NCBI GenBank assembly: GCA_023389035.1
Contig: JAEWFC010000031.1
Span: forward strand, 130,261 to 194,260
Length of the DNA: 64,000 bases
Direction: 5' to 3'
Source: Acidobacteriota bacterium
Lineage (GTDB): Bacteria > Acidobacteriota > Blastocatellia > Pyrinomonadales > Pyrinomonadaceae
Shown: positions 53,724 through 63,378 of the stretch, piece after piece
How the letters are laid out: the number at the start of each line of letters is the position of its first letter
Position numbering within the stretch: the first letter of the stretch is position 1
The notes under the pieces: generated by a model
Told to the model about the DNA's origin: nothing
The model's database searches: none
Seen by the model: the letters and a program-made list of their open reading frames with translations, nothing else
Program-made: the position numbers and the translations under genes

Positions 53724-53752
53724 CTTCCAAAAATCGAGGTTTCGTGCTATAA
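53724..53752 (+). promoter_or_regulatory. Candidate sigma-70-type promoter for carD
   Basis: TATAAT at 53747-53752 is a perfect -10 box; TTCCAA at 53724-53729 is a weak -35 at a 17-base spacing. It lies about 90 bases before the carD start. The leader contains a T-run after a short weak inverted repeat near 53770-53790. Confidence 0.45.
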
Positions 53753-53841
53753 TTCGGACAACCAAGCAAATTGAAAAGTTTGTTTTTTTCGTTTTCCGGG
53801 CGGGAAGTGATCGGGCCTAGTCAGCAATTGGTGAGGCGTTC

Positions 53842-54381
53842 ATGCAACTCGATATCGGACAAAAAGTATGTTATCCCAGCCAGGGCGTATGCGTGGTTGA
53901 GGGTATTGAAGACAAAACTATCGGCGGCGACGTGATGAGCTGCTATCTGCTAAGGGTTCTCAGCGATAACTCCACTATCCTCGTGCCCGCCGCAAACGCC
54001 GAAAATGTCGGCATCCGACCTATAATCAGCTCAATACAGTGCAAGAAACTGATCAGCAGGTTATCTGCTGATTTTGAACCCGTGTCCGGCGAGTGGAAGA
54101 CGCGGTCAAAGCAGTTTGGCGAGCAGCTTCGTTCGGGGGATGTTTTTGAGGCGGCCGACGTGCTGAAGAAACTGACCTTCCTTAGCCGTGAGAAAAAGCT
54201 TTCGTTCCGCGAGCAGACGCTGCTCGACAAATCGAAGTTCCTCATAATTTCCGAGATCACGAACGCGAACGCGGCGGATGAAGAGATCCTGAGTGCGGAG
54301 ATCGACCGCCTGGTTGAGAACGCGTGCCAGAAACACACAGTGACGCAGCCGTCAGTGATGACGGCCGCAACCGCTCACTAG
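53842..54381 (+). CDS. carD: CarD-family RNA-polymerase-binding transcription regulator
   Basis: A 179-residue regulator that binds the RNA polymerase beta subunit and stabilises open complexes. The N-terminal RID/Tudor-like domain is IGQKVCYPSQGVCVVEGIEDKTIGGDVMSCYLLRVL, and the helical DNA-binding domain follows (ADFEPVSGEWKTRSKQF, DVLKKLTFLSREKKLSFREQTLLDKSK). GAGG six to seven bases upstream supports the ATG at 53842. It has its own likely promoter and converges on queF, overlapping its end by four bases. Confidence 0.94.
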   Translation: MQLDIGQKVCYPSQGVCVVEGIEDKTIGGDVMSCYLLRVLSDNSTILVPAANAENVGIRPIISSIQCKKLISRLSADFEPVSGEWKTRSKQFGEQLRSGDVFEAADVLKKLTFLSREKKLSFREQTLLDKSKFLIISEITNANAADEEILSAEIDRLVENACQKHTVTQPSVMTAATAH

Positions 54382-54806
54382 TTTCCGTCTTGGCGCGTAT
54401 AGCTTGCCCGCACGACCGTTTTTATATTCCCGCGTACGTGAAAATCTCCTTCGATCTCGACTCGCATCGGGTCGCAAGCCTTAACAAAATCTTCCAGGAT
54501 TATATTTATCACGTGCTCGTGAAACACCTTGATATCCCGAAACGAGTTGATGTACATCTTCAGGCTCTTCAGCTCGATGCACCGCTCGTTGGGGACATAC
54601 TTTAGGCGGATAACCGCAAAATCGGGGAAATTGGAGAACGGGCATATCGCGGTAAATTCCGGTATCTCAAATTCGATCCAAATCTCGCGGCCCGCAAATT
54701 CATACTTGAACGTGTCGAGCTCGACCAGGTTCATCTCTTCGCGAGGCGTCGACCTTATCGGCAGTTCCTGCAGGTTCTCAGGCTTCAGTTGAATATCGTC
54801 TAACAT
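54378..54806 (-). CDS. queF: NADPH-dependent 7-cyano-7-deazaguanine reductase
   Basis: Reduces preQ0 to preQ1 in queuosine synthesis. I place the start at ATG 54806 (MLDDIQLKPENL), giving 142 residues, the size of the unimodular QueF; the open frame to 55034 runs through the 3' end of the exonuclease gene and is unlike QueF. The catalytic cysteine is in FTAICPFSNFPDFAVI, where the aspartate of PDF is also kept. The QueF motif E-(S/L)-K-S-(L)-K appears as IELKSLKMYINSFRD, and FHEHVINII supplies the histidine/glutamate. The exonuclease gene overlaps its start by seven bases. Confidence 0.93.
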   Translation of the reverse strand: MLDDIQLKPENLQELPIRSTPREEMNLVELDTFKYEFAGREIWIEFEIPEFTAICPFSNFPDFAVIRLKYVPNERCIELKSLKMYINSFRDIKVFHEHVINIILEDFVKACDPMRVEIEGDFHVRGNIKTVVRASYTRQDGN

Positions 54807-55627
54807 GCTGTTTTTCTTAACTTCCTCAGGCTGAACCGTCGGGCCGAACCAAGATCGTTTACGCCCCGTTCGTTCAGGTCGGTCAGCAAATTCAAAAATA
54901 TCTGTGCGGTCGCATAAGCGTCGTCGCTCGCCCGGTGATGGTTTATCAGGTCGATCGAAAAATGACGTGCGACAGTGTTCAATTTGTGGTTCTCGATCGC
55001 CGGCAGCAGGTTGCGTGAAAGCTGTACGGTGCACAGCGACGGATTAGCGAGCCTGTAATTTTCGTACACGCGTCCGATCTCGTAATTGAGAAAACCCATG
55101 TCGAATCGTGCGTTATGCGCGACGACCACGCAGTCGCCGATGAACTCCAGAAGATCGGCGACCACCGCGTTGAATTTCGGAGCACCTTTGACCATCTCGT
55201 TTGAGATCCCGGTCAACGAAGATATGAATGGCGGGATCGGCGTCTCCGGATCGACCAGCGTGTGAAACTTATCGACGATCTGATTATCGCGGACGCGGAA
55301 AGCGCCGATCTCTGTAATTCGGCACGGCGGAGCTTTTGCGCCTGTCGTTTCAAGATCGAGCACAACGAAACCCGCGTCAGCAAGTGCGAGCGATTCGTGG
55401 TCGCATGCGGTGTACTCGACAAAGTCGCCATCCATCCGGAGCCGCGAATCGCGCTCGGCAAGGTCCGATACCAGCAGCCGTGCAAGGCCCGGATCAGGAC
55501 GCTGTATCTTCATCACGCGGTCCACGACCCTGACGGCCGACGCCCTGCAGCTTGGTATCGTCTTGAGATAGTCTATGGTCGCGTTGATCAGAAGCGATTC
55601 ACAGATGAGATTCGGTGAGGGCAACAT
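54800..55627 (-). CDS. DEDDh-family 3'-5' exonuclease, DnaQ-like
   Basis: A 275-residue protein. The first 85 residues are helical with no recognised domain. An exonuclease domain follows at about 86-255: Exo I VVLDLETTG (two acidic residues), Exo II VVVAHNARFDMGFL, and Exo III HHRASDDAYATAQIF with the histidine five residues before the aspartate, the DEDDh type. This is the proofreading fold, but no polymerase clamp-binding or dnaE-linking segment is visible, so it may be a stand-alone DNA-repair or RNA-processing nuclease. It overlaps queF by seven bases and is divergent from pyrE. Confidence 0.88.
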   Translation of the reverse strand: MLPSPNLICESLLINATIDYLKTIPSCRASAVRVVDRVMKIQRPDPGLARLLVSDLAERDSRLRMDGDFVEYTACDHESLALADAGFVVLDLETTGAKAPPCRITEIGAFRVRDNQIVDKFHTLVDPETPIPPFISSLTGISNEMVKGAPKFNAVVADLLEFIGDCVVVAHNARFDMGFLNYEIGRVYENYRLANPSLCTVQLSRNLLPAIENHKLNTVARHFSIDLINHHRASDDAYATAQIFLNLLTDLNERGVNDLGSARRFSLRKLRKTAC

Positions 55628-55754
55628 ACTACTATTCCAATTCTAGCTGAATCTCGTGCACCGGAAAAACTCACGTAAGCAGTAGCTTTTGGCGGGAAGC
55701 CGATGCTTTGGCATAATTCACTCTTTGGCCGCAAGTTTCGCTCGGACGAAAATC

Positions 55755-56327
55755 ATGGAACAGGAACAACTACTGCAGCATTTCCGCGATACTGACGCCC
55801 TTTTGGACGGGCATTTCTTGCTTTCGAGCGGCCTTCACAGTCGTTCCTATTTGCAATGTGCATTGGCTTTGCAGTATCCGGCCGACGCATTGAAATTCGG
55901 ACGCCTCATTGCGGAACACTACGAGGGCAAACAGATTCAAACCGTTGCCTCACCCGCGATCGGTGGGCTCGTCATCGGTTTCGCGGTGGCCGCTGCGATG
56001 AATGTCCGGTTTATATGGACCGAACGGCAAAACGGCGAAATGGTCGTACGTCGCGGGTTCACGCTGCAGCCGGATGAACGCGTTCTAGTGGTGGAAGACG
56101 TGATAACGACCGGTGGTTCGACACGTGAGTGCATCGCAGCTCTCGAATTAAATGGCGGGAAGGTCGTTGCAGCAGCATCGATAGTCGACCGCTCCGGCGG
56201 GAAGGCGGATGTCGGTGTTCAGCGTATCTCGCTAGTCAGTATGGACGTCCCCGCCTATGATTCGGCCGACTGCCCGATGTGTGCCGAAGGCAGCGAGCCG
56301 TACAAACCCGGCAGCCGCTCGAAATGA
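55755..56327 (+). CDS. pyrE: Orotate phosphoribosyltransferase
   Basis: Fifth step of pyrimidine synthesis: orotate plus PRPP gives orotidine monophosphate. The start is ATG 55755 (MEQEQLLQHF), giving 190 residues, as usual; the in-frame extension to 55689 is not conserved-looking. It has FLLSSGLHSRSYLQCA near the N-terminus and the PRPP-binding motif VLVVEDVITTGGSTRECI. The C-terminal CPMC cysteines and YKPGSR resemble PyrE of many thermophile-type and acidobacterial proteins. It overlaps the ATP-grasp gene by four bases (ATGA). Confidence 0.95.
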   Translation: MEQEQLLQHFRDTDALLDGHFLLSSGLHSRSYLQCALALQYPADALKFGRLIAEHYEGKQIQTVASPAIGGLVIGFAVAAAMNVRFIWTERQNGEMVVRRGFTLQPDERVLVVEDVITTGGSTRECIAALELNGGKVVAAASIVDRSGGKADVGVQRISLVSMDVPAYDSADCPMCAEGSEPYKPGSRSK

Positions 56328-57184
56328 ACCGCCGCTGCTGCTTTCTTTCAATGGACAGCCTCGCGGGCTACGTCAGCGACGATGAGCTGGCGATACCTGC
56401 CCTCCAAGAGCTCGGTTGGAACGTTGAAACTCTCTCATGGAGCGACCCTGCTGCCGACTGGAACATCTACGACGCGGCGATCATCCGCACCACGTGGGAT
56501 TATCAGAAGTGGCCGGAACGCTATCTCGAAGTGCTGGCCGATATCGAACGCTCGCGTGCCCGGCTGCTGAACCCGCTCACCATAGTCGAATGGAATCTCG
56601 ATAAACGTTACCTTCGCGAGCTGGAAAACTCCGGCGTTCCGATCGTTCCAACTATCTGGAAAGATGGCGGAATATCGGCAGGGGAGTTCAGCGAATGGCA
56701 GTCCGCACTCGGAAGCGAACTCATAATTAAGCCGACCGTTTCTGCAACAGCGCACGATACCTTTAGGCTGGTGTCGTTCGATTCGTCTCTGGAAGCTACC
56801 TTCGCTTCGCGCAGCTTTATGGTCCAGCCTTTCGTTCCAGCTATCGTGGACGAGGGCGAATATTCGCTCTTTTACTTCGGCGGAGAATACAGCCACACGA
56901 TCTTGAAATCGGCCGTACCCGGTGATTTTCGCGTGCAGGAAGAGTACGGCGGCATTATAACTGCCGTCGAACCCGAAGCGGGGTTGATCGAAAGTGCGCA
57001 GAATGTGCTCCGCCTCATCCGCGACGAACTGCTTTACGCACGCATCGATCTGGTTCGCGATACCAGCGGAGGTTTTATGCTGATGGAGCTCGAATTGATC
57101 GAACCCGCGTTATACTTTCGAATGGACCCGGATTCACCGGCAAGGTTCGCCAGTGCCTTCGACCGAATGATGAATGAACTATAA
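56324..57184 (+). CDS. ATP-grasp superfamily protein of unknown substrate
   Basis: A 286-residue protein starting at ATG 56324, which overlaps the pyrE stop; a longer frame from 56279 lies inside pyrE. The N-terminus resembles the pre-ATP-grasp fold (DDELAIPALQELGWNVETLSW, DAAIIRTTWDYQKWPERY). The ATP-grasp region has ELIIKPTVSATAHDTFRL and, near the end, FMLMELELIEPALYFRMD, in which spaced acidic residues would bind magnesium, like glutathione-synthase/RimK-type ligases. The partner substrates are unknown. It overlaps truA by 11 bases, so it is part of the pyrE-cdsA operon, probably translated in step. Confidence 0.82.
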   Translation: MNRRCCFLSMDSLAGYVSDDELAIPALQELGWNVETLSWSDPAADWNIYDAAIIRTTWDYQKWPERYLEVLADIERSRARLLNPLTIVEWNLDKRYLRELENSGVPIVPTIWKDGGISAGEFSEWQSALGSELIIKPTVSATAHDTFRLVSFDSSLEATFASRSFMVQPFVPAIVDEGEYSLFYFGGEYSHTILKSAVPGDFRVQEEYGGIITAVEPEAGLIESAQNVLRLIRDELLYARIDLVRDTSGGFMLMELELIEPALYFRMDPDSPARFASAFDRMMNEL

Positions 57185-57923
57185 ACTGCTCATCCAGTAC
57201 GACGGCACTGACTTCCACGGATGGCAGGTGCAGGAAAACGACCGCACGATCCAGGGCGAGCTTGAACGTGTGATCGGGACGCTCGAGAGCGCAAAGGTCC
57301 ACGTCGCAGGCTCCGGCCGCACTGACGCCGGAGTGCATGCAGAAGGCCAGGTCGCAAACGTTATCATCGGACGCTCATTTACGCCCGAGCGGTTTCGTCT
57401 CGCGATAAACGGGAATCTGTGGCGTGATATCAGGATAATGTCCGTCGAGACTGTCCCAGACGAATTTCACGCACGTTTCTCAGCCGTCGGAAAAACTTAC
57501 GTCTACCGCGTCGTAAATGCACCGGTGATGTCGCCATTTTGGCGGCGCTACGCTCATCACGAATCGCGTCCGCTGAATATCGCCACCATGATCGATGCGG
57601 GACGGCTGATGCTCGGCGAACACGACTGGACCGCCTTTTCCTCGGCGCAGGCCGACGGTGATAACCGCGTGCGCACGGTTCACGAGCTTACGATCGACAG
57701 CGTCTGGGATGCGCGTGCCGGCGCATCGATCATCGAGTTCCGAATTTCCGCAAACGGTTTCCTTAGATATATGGTCCGCTCGATCATCGGCACGCTGCTT
57801 GAGGTCGGGCGGGGCGAAAAAGATTCTGATACAATTCAGACGGCAATTGTCACAGGCGACCGCAGTCTCGCCGGGCCGACGGCTCCGGCGCACGGGCTGA
57901 CCCTTTTAAAGGTCGATTATTGA
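57174..57923 (+). CDS. truA: tRNA pseudouridine(38-40) synthase
   Basis: Converts uridines 38-40 in the anticodon arm of tRNA to pseudouridine. The 249-residue protein starts MNYKLLIQYDGTDFHGWQVQ, has the catalytic aspartate in AGSGRTDAGVHAEGQ (near residue 53), the middle FHARFSAVGKTYVYRVVN and the C-terminal FLRYMVRSIIGTLLEVGRG, all typical of TruA. It overlaps the ATP-grasp gene by 11 bases and is followed after two bases by the DUF952 gene. Confidence 0.96.
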   Translation: MNYKLLIQYDGTDFHGWQVQENDRTIQGELERVIGTLESAKVHVAGSGRTDAGVHAEGQVANVIIGRSFTPERFRLAINGNLWRDIRIMSVETVPDEFHARFSAVGKTYVYRVVNAPVMSPFWRRYAHHESRPLNIATMIDAGRLMLGEHDWTAFSSAQADGDNRVRTVHELTIDSVWDARAGASIIEFRISANGFLRYMVRSIIGTLLEVGRGEKDSDTIQTAIVTGDRSLAGPTAPAHGLTLLKVDY

Positions 57924-57925
57924 AC

Positions 57926-58249
57926 ATGTTGATCTATCACATCACCACGAACGAAAACTGGGAAAAATATCGCACGCGGCCCTCGTATCAGACCGAGAGC
58001 CTCGCTACCGAAGGCTTTATCCATTGCAGCTATGAGAACCAGCTCGAGGGCGTGCTAAAGCGTTACTACAGCGGCCAAAAAAGCGTGCTGATCCTGACCA
58101 TCGACACCGACAAGCTCCGGTCGAAATTGGTCGAAGAACCCTCGACCGGCGGCGAGATCTATCCTCATCTCTACGGCCGGCTGAACCACAACGCCGTCGT
58201 TAAGATCGAAGAGCGAAACCTGAACGCCGCGACCGCAAGCGGCCGCTGA
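57926..58249 (+). CDS. DUF952 family protein
   Basis: A 107-residue cytosolic protein starting at ATG 57926; the in-frame TTG at 57920 overlaps the truA stop and is less likely. Its pattern is that of DUF952: IYHITTNENWEKYR at the start, ATEGFIHCSYENQLEGVLKRYY, LLTIDTDKL-like LILTIDTDKLRSKLVEE and GEIYPHLYGRLNHNAVV. The histidine and serine in FIHCS and the PHLYG region are conserved in the family. The function is unknown, though family members are related by fold to ADP-ribosyl-type or glutathione-transferase-linked proteins. It sits inside the pyrE-cdsA operon. Confidence 0.85.
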   Translation: MLIYHITTNENWEKYRTRPSYQTESLATEGFIHCSYENQLEGVLKRYYSGQKSVLILTIDTDKLRSKLVEEPSTGGEIYPHLYGRLNHNAVVKIEERNLNAATASGR

Positions 58250-58268
58250 TCGGTTCGAACTGCCCATA

Positions 58269-59051
<783 letters not shown>

Positions 59052-59055
59052 TAAG

Positions 59056-59901
59056 ATGAAAACCCGTTTGCTGACCGCCGCCGTCGCCCTTCCGATACTG
59101 CTCGCATCGATCATACTGCCGCTTTGGATACCCGAAACGGTATGGATCTTTGTCGTGATCGCCGTGCTCGCGATGGCCGCTGGGCTGTTTGAATTTTTCT
59201 CACTCACCAAAAAACTCGAGCTGAAAGCTGACGCCGGGATCGCATATCTCGGAGCGGCGGCTCTCGTGGTCGCGTTCATCTTCGACGCTCCTGCGAAAGC
59301 TCCTGACCTGCTGCTCCTGACGCTCGCTCTCTTCGTTGCAGCCGTGCTGATCACGCAAACGTTCCGCTTTCAGAAAGACTTTTCGAAGATGCTCGGTGGT
59401 GTCGGCGTAACCATCCTCGGGGTACTGTACGTTGTATTTCTCGGCGGATTTCTGATCGCGACCCGCGTCGGATTTGAAAATGTTCCCGGACTTTCGACCA
59501 AGCTCCTTCTTTTCTTTTTAGTGGTCCTTTTCGGGTCGGATGCCGGCGCCTATTTCGCCGGGCGTGCTATGGGCAAACACAAGCTGGCACCGGCTATCTC
59601 ACCGGGTAAGACGGTCGAAGGGCTTATCGGCGGGCTCATCGCCGCGGGTGCGTTCGCCGCTCTGTGTACATGGCTTTTCTTTCCCGAGCTTCCTTACAAA
59701 TGGGCTGTTCCGCTAGCGGTCGTAATGGCAGCCGTGGGTGTTCTCGGCGATCTCACCGAAAGCGCGATGAAACGCGGTTCAAAAACAAAGGACGCCGCAT
59801 CCATATTGCCCGGACACGGCGGCCTTCTTGATCGTCTTGACAGCCTCTTGCTCAACGCACCGATACTGTACTATTTCGCGCGATTCTATTTCGGGAACTG
59901 A
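59056..59901 (+). CDS. cdsA: Phosphatidate cytidylyltransferase
   Basis: Makes CDP-diacylglycerol for phospholipid synthesis. The start is ATG 59056 (MKTRLLTAAVALPILL), four bases after uppS, giving 281 residues and about eight helices; the frame from 58987 lies inside uppS. The family motif SPGKTVEGLIGG is at about 178-189, and the C-terminal CDP-binding signature GDLTESAMKRGSKTKDAASILPGHGGLLDRLDS is complete. It is the last gene of the operon and converges on the secreted-protein gene. Confidence 0.96.
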   Translation: MKTRLLTAAVALPILLASIILPLWIPETVWIFVVIAVLAMAAGLFEFFSLTKKLELKADAGIAYLGAAALVVAFIFDAPAKAPDLLLLTLALFVAAVLITQTFRFQKDFSKMLGGVGVTILGVLYVVFLGGFLIATRVGFENVPGLSTKLLLFFLVVLFGSDAGAYFAGRAMGKHKLAPAISPGKTVEGLIGGLIAAGAFAALCTWLFFPELPYKWAVPLAVVMAAVGVLGDLTESAMKRGSKTKDAASILPGHGGLLDRLDSLLLNAPILYYFARFYFGN

Positions 59902-59908
59902 TCGCAGT

Positions 59909-61165
59909 TTAATTCAGCTCATCCAACAGCTCATCCAGAGCCTGATCGATGGCCGATCGGATCGCATCTTTTAGCGGGCCGTCGAATTTTGACTTCACCT
60001 TAACGTTCCCGCTCGAACCGCCCGAAAGCGTCGCGGTCATATCGATATCGACTTTGCCGACCTTAGTGTCGATGCCGGTGACCTTCCCAAAAATTCCGCC
60101 GACCTTTCCGGCCGCAGATTCCTTGATCTGTTTGAAATCGACGTTGAGCGTGTACGCTCCCGAGCCTGTAGATGGAGTGAACCCTCGCTCGGCGACCTTC
60201 GCCCGCACGTACTGTTCGATCTCGGCACGGTCAACACTCGTATTGCTTCCGAAGTTAACGTTGACCGCAACCGCCCGAGCGGCTGCTATAGGTCCCGCGC
60301 TGGGTTGTCCGGTCGGCCGCCCGGTATTCGCTCGCCCGATGTTTGCCATGTCGCTCATCGATACGGCATACAGGTCCTGCATTTTATCGGCCAGCTTATA
60401 GCTTGCAGGAACTTCGAAAAGCGCCTGATCAAGCGGCGCTCGTGAAAGCTCGAGCGTCTCGGTCGTCTGCGTCATCTGCACCTGGCCGTCCGCCCCATAC
60501 ATCTTCATCGTGCCCTCGAGTAAGAAGCCCATTTTCGCCGTACCGCCGCCTTTCATCACCACGCGGTCCATACACTCGGGCTTGCTGGGATTTCGCGGCA
60601 CCTCGAACGACGGCCTTTCGGTCGGGCAGTTAAAATCAGCCGAAAAATCGACGTACCATCCGTCGAATTCCATCTTTGTTTTGCTTGGCCCGCTGCAGGA
60701 ATCGGCCGAGCTCTCCATCTCGTTCGTGATTATCAGACGCCTCGCCTGCATCCCGAACATCGTCTTACGCTCTCCCGTATCCCGCATCGAATAGGTGATC
60801 GTGACCGTACCGCCCTGCCGCGTAACGGTATTTCGTGGCGTGTCGGAAGTCGGCCTTGCAGTCGCAGGTGCCGACAGGTCGAACGGTTCGACGAAGTACA
60901 TCTGCTTCCGGTCGTTGATCTTCACCGTCCGTTTGAGATCACACTGCGTGATGGTGACGATCTGCGGCATAAAAGCGGCCGCATCCGGATCGCCCATCCC
61001 GATCTTTTGCTCTGAGCGTTCGCGGGCACCTTTGATCTGCCGCGAGGTCTCGATCGTTTGGCCGCCGACGGTCATCCGCTGTTTGACGGTGACGTCTGCC
61101 AGCGACACGCTGGTGAGGGATAGCATCAGACACATGCCTGTTGCGAATAAAAATATCTTACGCAT
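59909..61165 (-). CDS. Secreted protein of unknown function, DUF4412-like N-terminal half
   Basis: A 418-residue exported protein. The start at ATG 61165 gives a clean signal peptide (MRKIFLFATGMCLMLSLTSVSLA); an extension to 61273 would bury it. Residues 24-260 resemble DUF4412-type periplasmic proteins: MYFVEPFDLSAPA, RDTGERKTMFGMQARRLIITNEMESS, then cysteines in SADSCSG, ADFNCP and PECMDRV that probably pair. A separate C-terminal domain (about 310-418) has VNVNFGSNTSVDRAEIEQYVRAKVAERGF and ends in ALDELLDELN. I do not know its function. It is alone on its strand. Confidence 0.75.
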   Translation of the reverse strand: MRKIFLFATGMCLMLSLTSVSLADVTVKQRMTVGGQTIETSRQIKGARERSEQKIGMGDPDAAAFMPQIVTITQCDLKRTVKINDRKQMYFVEPFDLSAPATARPTSDTPRNTVTRQGGTVTITYSMRDTGERKTMFGMQARRLIITNEMESSADSCSGPSKTKMEFDGWYVDFSADFNCPTERPSFEVPRNPSKPECMDRVVMKGGGTAKMGFLLEGTMKMYGADGQVQMTQTTETLELSRAPLDQALFEVPASYKLADKMQDLYAVSMSDMANIGRANTGRPTGQPSAGPIAAARAVAVNVNFGSNTSVDRAEIEQYVRAKVAERGFTPSTGSGAYTLNVDFKQIKESAAGKVGGIFGKVTGIDTKVGKVDIDMTATLSGGSSGNVKVKSKFDGPLKDAIRSAIDQALDELLDELN

Positions 61166-61551
61166 TTGTATGGCTCCTGAATTTTGGTCGAACTCTTGTT
61201 TTAGTCTACGCCTATTCCCTCTATCCGCGTCAAGCAATTTGGACACGGCGTGAGTTTGTTCTCGTTCATTCAACCTTTACCACACCAGTACGCGATCAAA
61301 CCCGACACACCGGCTCATGGAGTTTCATTTATACGATCACGCTATTCCTTAGCGAAGGTCATTTCCGGACCGGGTTGCCAACCGCAGCTTGCTCTTGTAT
61401 CATCGCTCTTGCTTTATGAACGCAGTTCGGTTCGACGACAATAATACGTAGGCGCGAACGTTATCTCATGACGTTCCGCCTTTCGTGTGTCGCACCGAAA
61501 GGCGTTTTTTATTTTTAATTCGTTATCGCGGGCAAACGATTTAACCTAACT
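61166..61551 (+). other. aspS leader region without a credible gene
   Basis: The 386 bases between the secreted-protein gene and aspS hold no convincing coding frame. On the plus strand they end in a strong terminator (61477-61510), 42 bases before the aspS start, and no plus-strand gene lies closely upstream. I looked for a T-box and saw neither its anticodon-interaction sequence nor the GGTGGNACC element. Inverted repeats around GAACG occur at about 61420-61475. The region may code for a small RNA or act as an attenuator for aspS. Confidence 0.4.
61477..61510 (+). terminator. Strong intrinsic terminator in the aspS leader
   Basis: Perfect nine-base-pair stem (CGCCTTTCG with CGAAAGGCG, 61477-61485 and 61496-61504), ten-base loop, then TTTTTTATTTTT. 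It precedes the aspS start by 42 bases and has no obvious gene to terminate. Confidence 0.85.
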
Positions 61552-63378
61552 ATGCTAGATGTACTTGGAACTTTAGAGCGGACGCACACATGCGGTGAGC
61601 TTCGCGAGAGCAGTGTGGGCGAGCACGTCGTGCTGATGGGCTGGGTGGCAAAGAAGCGCGATTTCGGCGTCTTTACGTTTATCGACCTCCGCGATCGCGA
61701 AGGCATCACACAGGTCGTGGTGAGCGAAGAGGACTCGGCCGCGGCCCACGCCAAGGCAAAGAACATCCGCGGCGAATTCGTCATCGCCGTCAAGGGCGAG
61801 GTCGTCTCGCGGTCCGAAGGCACTCACAATAAAAAGCTCGCGACCGGCGATATCGAGGTCAAGGTCACCGAACTTCTGATCTTGAACGACGCCAACGTTC
61901 CGCCATTTCAGCTTGAGGTCGCCGGTTCCGAGAATCTCGCGGCCGAGGATACGCGTCTCAAGTACCGATACCTCGACCTCCGCCGTCCGCAGCTGCAGAA
62001 CAACATCCGCATGCGTTCCAGGGCGGTTCGTGCTATTCGCGAATACTTCGACAACCGCGGTTTTATTGAGATCGAAACCCCGATCCTGCTGAAATCGACA
62101 CCTGAGGGTGCACGCGATTTCATCGTCCCTTCGCGCATTCACACTGGCAAGTTTTTCGCCCTGCCGCAGTCACCGCAGATCCTGAAGCAGATCACGATGA
62201 TCGCGGGCTTCGACAAGTATTATCAGATCGCCCGCTGCTTTCGCGACGAAGATCTGCGGGCAGACCGCCAGCCCGAATTCACCCAGCTTGATATGGAGAT
62301 GTCGTTCGTGAATCGCGAATCCGTCTATCGCGAGATGGAAGGCATGTTCAACCACGTGCTGCGGCTTATAGACGTTGAGCTGCCCACAGAATGGCCGCGG
62401 ATGACCTACGCCGAAGCGATGCGCCGTTACGGCAGTGACAAGCCCGACCTGCGTTTCCCGATGGAGCTCAAGGACCTAACGCCGATCCTCAAAGACACCG
62501 ACTTTGCTCCCTTTGCCGACACGATCGCGGCCGGCGGCGAGATAAAATGCATTGTCGTAAAGGGCAAAGCGGATTATTCGCGTAAACAGACCGACGAGCT
62601 GCAGGAATTTGTAAAACGCTACGGCGCCGGCGCAATGGCATGGATCAAGCTCGGAGATGAGACGACGTCGTCCCTGCTAAAGGTGCTGGGAGAAGCAAAG
62701 ATCGGCGAACTCGCATCCTCAGCGGGCGCAGAAAACGGCGATGCTGTACTCATCGTCGCCGGCAAACGCTCGATCGTCGCCGCAGCTCTGGGAGCACTGC
62801 GGTCCGAGGTCGCGCGTCGCGAGAATCTGATCGATCGCAGTAAATACGAGTGCCTGATCGTCACCGAGTTCCCAATGTTCGAGCACGACGACGACACCGA
62901 TACATATGTGGCGGCCCATCATCCGTTCACATCGCCGATGGACGAGGACCTCGAGCTTTTCAAGCAGGCTGTTGAGAACCCTGCTGATCATCACCTGCTC
63001 GGACAGGTCCGCGCAAAGGCTTACGACGCCGTAATAAACGGTTACGAATGTGCTGGCGGCTCGATCCGCATCCACCAAAAGGACGTCCAAGCCCTGAATT
63101 TCAAGGCTTTGGGGATGTCGCACGAGGAAGCCCGTTCGCAATTCGGATTCTTCCTTGACGCACTCGAATTTGGCACGCCGCCCCACGGAGGATTTGCCGC
63201 CGGTATCGAACGCACCTGCATGATCCTCTGCGGTACCGAAAACATCCGCGACGTGATGGCGTTCCCAAAGACCGCATCAGCCCAAGACCTGATGATGGAC
63301 GCCCCAGGCATAGTCGCCCCGGCGCAACTTACAGAACTAGGCATCGACGTCGTATCAAACGAAGAACCAAAACCGTAA
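61552..63378 (+). CDS. aspS: Aspartyl-tRNA synthetase, bacterial type
   Basis: Class II synthetase of 608 residues. An OB-fold anticodon-binding domain fills about residues 1-115 (MGWVAKKRDFGVFTFIDLRDREGITQVV). The catalytic core has motif 1 near FIEIETPILLKSTPEGARDF, motif 2 in ARCFRDEDLRADRQPEFTQLDMEMSF, and motif 3 in GGFAAGIERTCMILCGTENIRDVMAFPKT. A bacterial GAD insertion lies at about 290-410. At the position after RRRD where discriminating enzymes such as that of E. coli have leucine and non-discriminating ones often have histidine, this enzyme has phenylalanine, so specificity for Asp or Asx is undecided. Confidence 0.96.
   Translation: MLDVLGTLERTHTCGELRESSVGEHVVLMGWVAKKRDFGVFTFIDLRDREGITQVVVSEEDSAAAHAKAKNIRGEFVIAVKGEVVSRSEGTHNKKLATGDIEVKVTELLILNDANVPPFQLEVAGSENLAAEDTRLKYRYLDLRRPQLQNNIRMRSRAVRAIREYFDNRGFIEIETPILLKSTPEGARDFIVPSRIHTGKFFALPQSPQILKQITMIAGFDKYYQIARCFRDEDLRADRQPEFTQLDMEMSFVNRESVYREMEGMFNHVLRLIDVELPTEWPRMTYAEAMRRYGSDKPDLRFPMELKDLTPILKDTDFAPFADTIAAGGEIKCIVVKGKADYSRKQTDELQEFVKRYGAGAMAWIKLGDETTSSLLKVLGEAKIGELASSAGAENGDAVLIVAGKRSIVAAALGALRSEVARRENLIDRSKYECLIVTEFPMFEHDDDTDTYVAAHHPFTSPMDEDLELFKQAVENPADHHLLGQVRAKAYDAVINGYECAGGSIRIHQKDVQALNFKALGMSHEEARSQFGFFLDALEFGTPPHGGFAAGIERTCMILCGTENIRDVMAFPKTASAQDLMMDAPGIVAPAQLTELGIDVVSNEEPKP

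Noticed and set aside
61166..61551. T-box leader controlling aspS
   Set aside because: No GGTGGNACC antiterminator sequence or specifier-loop pattern is visible; only the terminator is clear.
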